64,000 nucleotides of DNA from Cladorhizidae sp. MBARI D1340-BT2 (taxonomy: Eukaryota; Porifera; Demospongiae; Poecilosclerida; Cladorhizidae): positions 32,563,908 through 32,627,907 of the forward strand of contig JAQNBH010000017.1 in assembly GCA_028752905.1 (NCBI GenBank), given 5' to 3'. Of the stretch, positions 62,259 through 64,000 are shown piece by piece. The translations under genes and the position numbers were made by a program. Position 1 is the first letter of the stretch; each line of letters starts with the position of its first letter. The notes under the pieces are model-generated. The model made no database searches, had not been told where the DNA came from, and worked only from the letters and a program-made list of their open reading frames with translations.

Positions 62259-64000
62259 TCAGGCTTGTCTAGACAACCCATTCGCATTCCCATTCTCCTT
62301 CCCCGGCCTGTGGATGACTTTGTAGTCATATGGCTGCAACCTCAGCACCCAACGCATCAGTCTTCCGCCAGAGTCCTTCATGCTGTGAAGGTACTTCAAG
62401 CATCCGTGATCTGTCACCACTGTGAATGGCACATCTGTTAAGTAAACTTCATACCGTCCACAATGGCTAGGCATTCTCTCTCGACAGTAGTGTAGTTCTT
62501 CTCAGCTTTCTATAATTATCTCGAGAAGTAAGCCACAGGTCGGTCCTGTTCATGTTCGTCGAACTGGCTCAAAACTGCTCCAATGCCAATCTCTGAGGCA
62601 TCTGTCTGGAGCACAAATGGTTTTCTATAGTCGGGGCCAGTCACGACTGTATCTTTCTTTAGTTTCTCCTTGAGTAATGAGAAGGCTGCCTGGTGCTGCT
62701 CTTCCCATTGTAACTTGTCTGGGTGCAATTTTCCAGTGAGATCTCTCAAAGGAGTGGCAATGTCTGCATAGTGTGGTACAAAACACCGGTAATAACCAGC
62801 CAGACCGAGGAAAGCTCTTAAGTCCTTTTTCCTCTTTGGTACTCTAAAATCCTGGATGGCAGACACTTTAGCTTCATTGGGTTGCAGTTTGCCGTGTCCA
62901 ATTCTATGACCCGGATAGTCATAGGACATCATACCAAACTGGCATTTCTCCAGCTTGATTTGCAGCCACAGTCTCTTCAGTTCCTCTCGTAGTTCTACTA
63001 TGTGGTCCTCCCATGTTTCAGAGTAGATGGCAGATCGTCCATGTACACAGCCACCTTTCCATGTAAGTCACCATTCTCATGAGTCTTTGAAAGGTGGCTG
63101 GGGCTCCGACTAGCCCAAATGGCATCACCATGAACTCATATTTCCCAAAGTCGGTAGAGAAAGCTGTCTTCTCCCGAGAGGCTGGCTCCATTGGGACTTG
63201 CCAATACCCTCTGGCCAAGTCTAAGATCGTGATAAATTTTGCTGAGGACATCCCATCCAACAAGTCATCCACTCTTGGGATGGGGAATGGATCAGGTGTA
63301 GTTACAGCGTTCAACTTGCGATAATCGATGCACATCCTCAGACTGCCATCCTAATTTGGCACTAAAACAATTGGTGCAGTCCATGCACTGTGGCTGGGTT
63401 GAATGATACCATCCCTGAGCATCTCTACCTGCATGGTGGCACGATCTGACCTTGCTACAGCAGTGCCTCTTGCTTCCTTGTATGTTTCCAAGGCCTCCTT
63501 AGTGTCTCCCTTCCTCTCTCGGATCAGCTTTGTCTCTATGTGTGGCTGGATGGCATCTGTGTTTTCCATCACCCATGGTGGAAACTCTGCTCCAGTATTG
63601 TCTGTTATCTTTTCCGTTTCTTCTGTGCTCAACAGGCAGACAGCTGATGGAGATTCCCACTTTGAGAGCATGTTAACGTGGAAAGTTCTTTGATTCTTCC
63701 CATGGGGAATAGCGATTTTGTAGGTTGTGTTGGATAATACTTCTCCTCAACAGCATACGGGCCCATCCACTTAGCTAGTAGTTTGTACGTGGAAGACAGC
63801 AGCAACACCAACACCAAATCGCCCATTGTGAAAGTTCTATCTCTTGCTTTTTGGTTATACCAAGTCTCCATCTCATGCTTGGCTTTTGTTTCCATTGTGT
63901 CTTTTGCCTCCTCCAAATGGTCATATGTCTGTCTGAGGTAGGAAATAACAGATTCTTTGGTCTCTGTTGGCTCTTCCCACTCCTCTTCAAAACATCAAGT
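62259..64000 (-). pseudogene. Gypsy-class pol, integrase tail before RT and RNase H (partial)
   Basis: Minus strand, 5' end outside the window. 63990-63660 is the C-terminal part of an integrase (KAKHEMETWYNQKARDRTF, GDLVLVLL, then HVNMLSKWE in a neighbouring frame). It runs straight into the RT linker and RT: GIIQPSHSAWTAPIVLVPN, an in-frame TAG at 63351-63353, MCIDYRKLNAV, LDLARGYWQVPM, MPFGLVGAPATFQRLM. A frameshift precedes the visible YMDD (63034-63045). RNase H follows (VLQTDASEIGIGAVLSQ), with stops near 62517, and ends HRPGKENGNANGLSR. No integrase follows RNase H; the purine tract and LTR come directly after. Integrase-before-RT order is that of Gmr1-like elements. Inactive. Confidence 0.82.

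Overview
The window looks like a piece of an AT-rich invertebrate animal genome. The evidence is short GT-AG introns, phase-1 Ig exons, abundant CA/GT and trinucleotide microsatellites, and many hAT, LINE, Pao and Gypsy remnants. My best guess is a demosponge (Amphimedon-like), but that is an impression, not something the sequence proves. There are no bacterial operons, rRNA, tRNA or CRISPR features that I can see.

Layout. The left 46 kb is a duplicated, inverted and decaying cluster of one Ig-receptor gene family. Copy A (2.8-10.0 kb, +) is the only copy I can splice completely: seven exons give a 413-residue protein with a signal peptide, three Ig domains, one membrane helix and a short tail with a YxxM tyrosine motif. 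The other copies are broken: an exon-4 relic at 0.7-0.9 kb (-), copy B at 13.9 kb (+), its head-to-head partner B' at 15.1-20.3 kb (-), fragments at 21.9 and 23.2 kb, copy C at 31.3-37.1 kb (+), and copy D at 40.9-46.5 kb (+). Inserted among them are hAT transposons (16.4-17.8, 24.4-27.1 and 27.7-30.2 kb, the last two nested in a LINE fragment), a TIR element of a family I cannot name with certainty (31.9-34.5 kb), a (TAA)138 tract (34.6-35.0 kb), an 8-bp-TSD hAT-like non-autonomous element (40.0-40.9 kb) and a TTAA-flanked non-autonomous element (45.1-46.1 kb).

The right third holds a degenerate BEL/Pao retroelement bounded by a 5-bp direct repeat, with its left LTR piece inverted (47.5-51.1 kb), a MITE with long TIRs (51.5-51.9 kb), a large minus-strand gene (52.6-55.9 kb), a GTF2IRD2-like hAT with TIRs and TSD (58.0-60.3 kb), a 32-bp minisatellite (61.5-61.7 kb), and the 3' part of a Gypsy-class retroelement (61.9-64.0 kb, -) whose integrase tail lies upstream of RT as in Gmr1-like elements. 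The minus-strand gene encodes an internally repeated acidic protein with regularly spaced tyrosine motifs (ENVYMEVEEV, DGYVDVGEF).

How it may fit together. The most interesting host content is (i) an Ig-receptor family diversifying by duplication, with a swapped loop in the second Ig domain, and (ii) a tyrosine-motif repeat protein that looks like a phosphotyrosine docking scaffold. That both act in tyrosine-kinase signalling, perhaps in recognition or immunity, is inference from motifs only.
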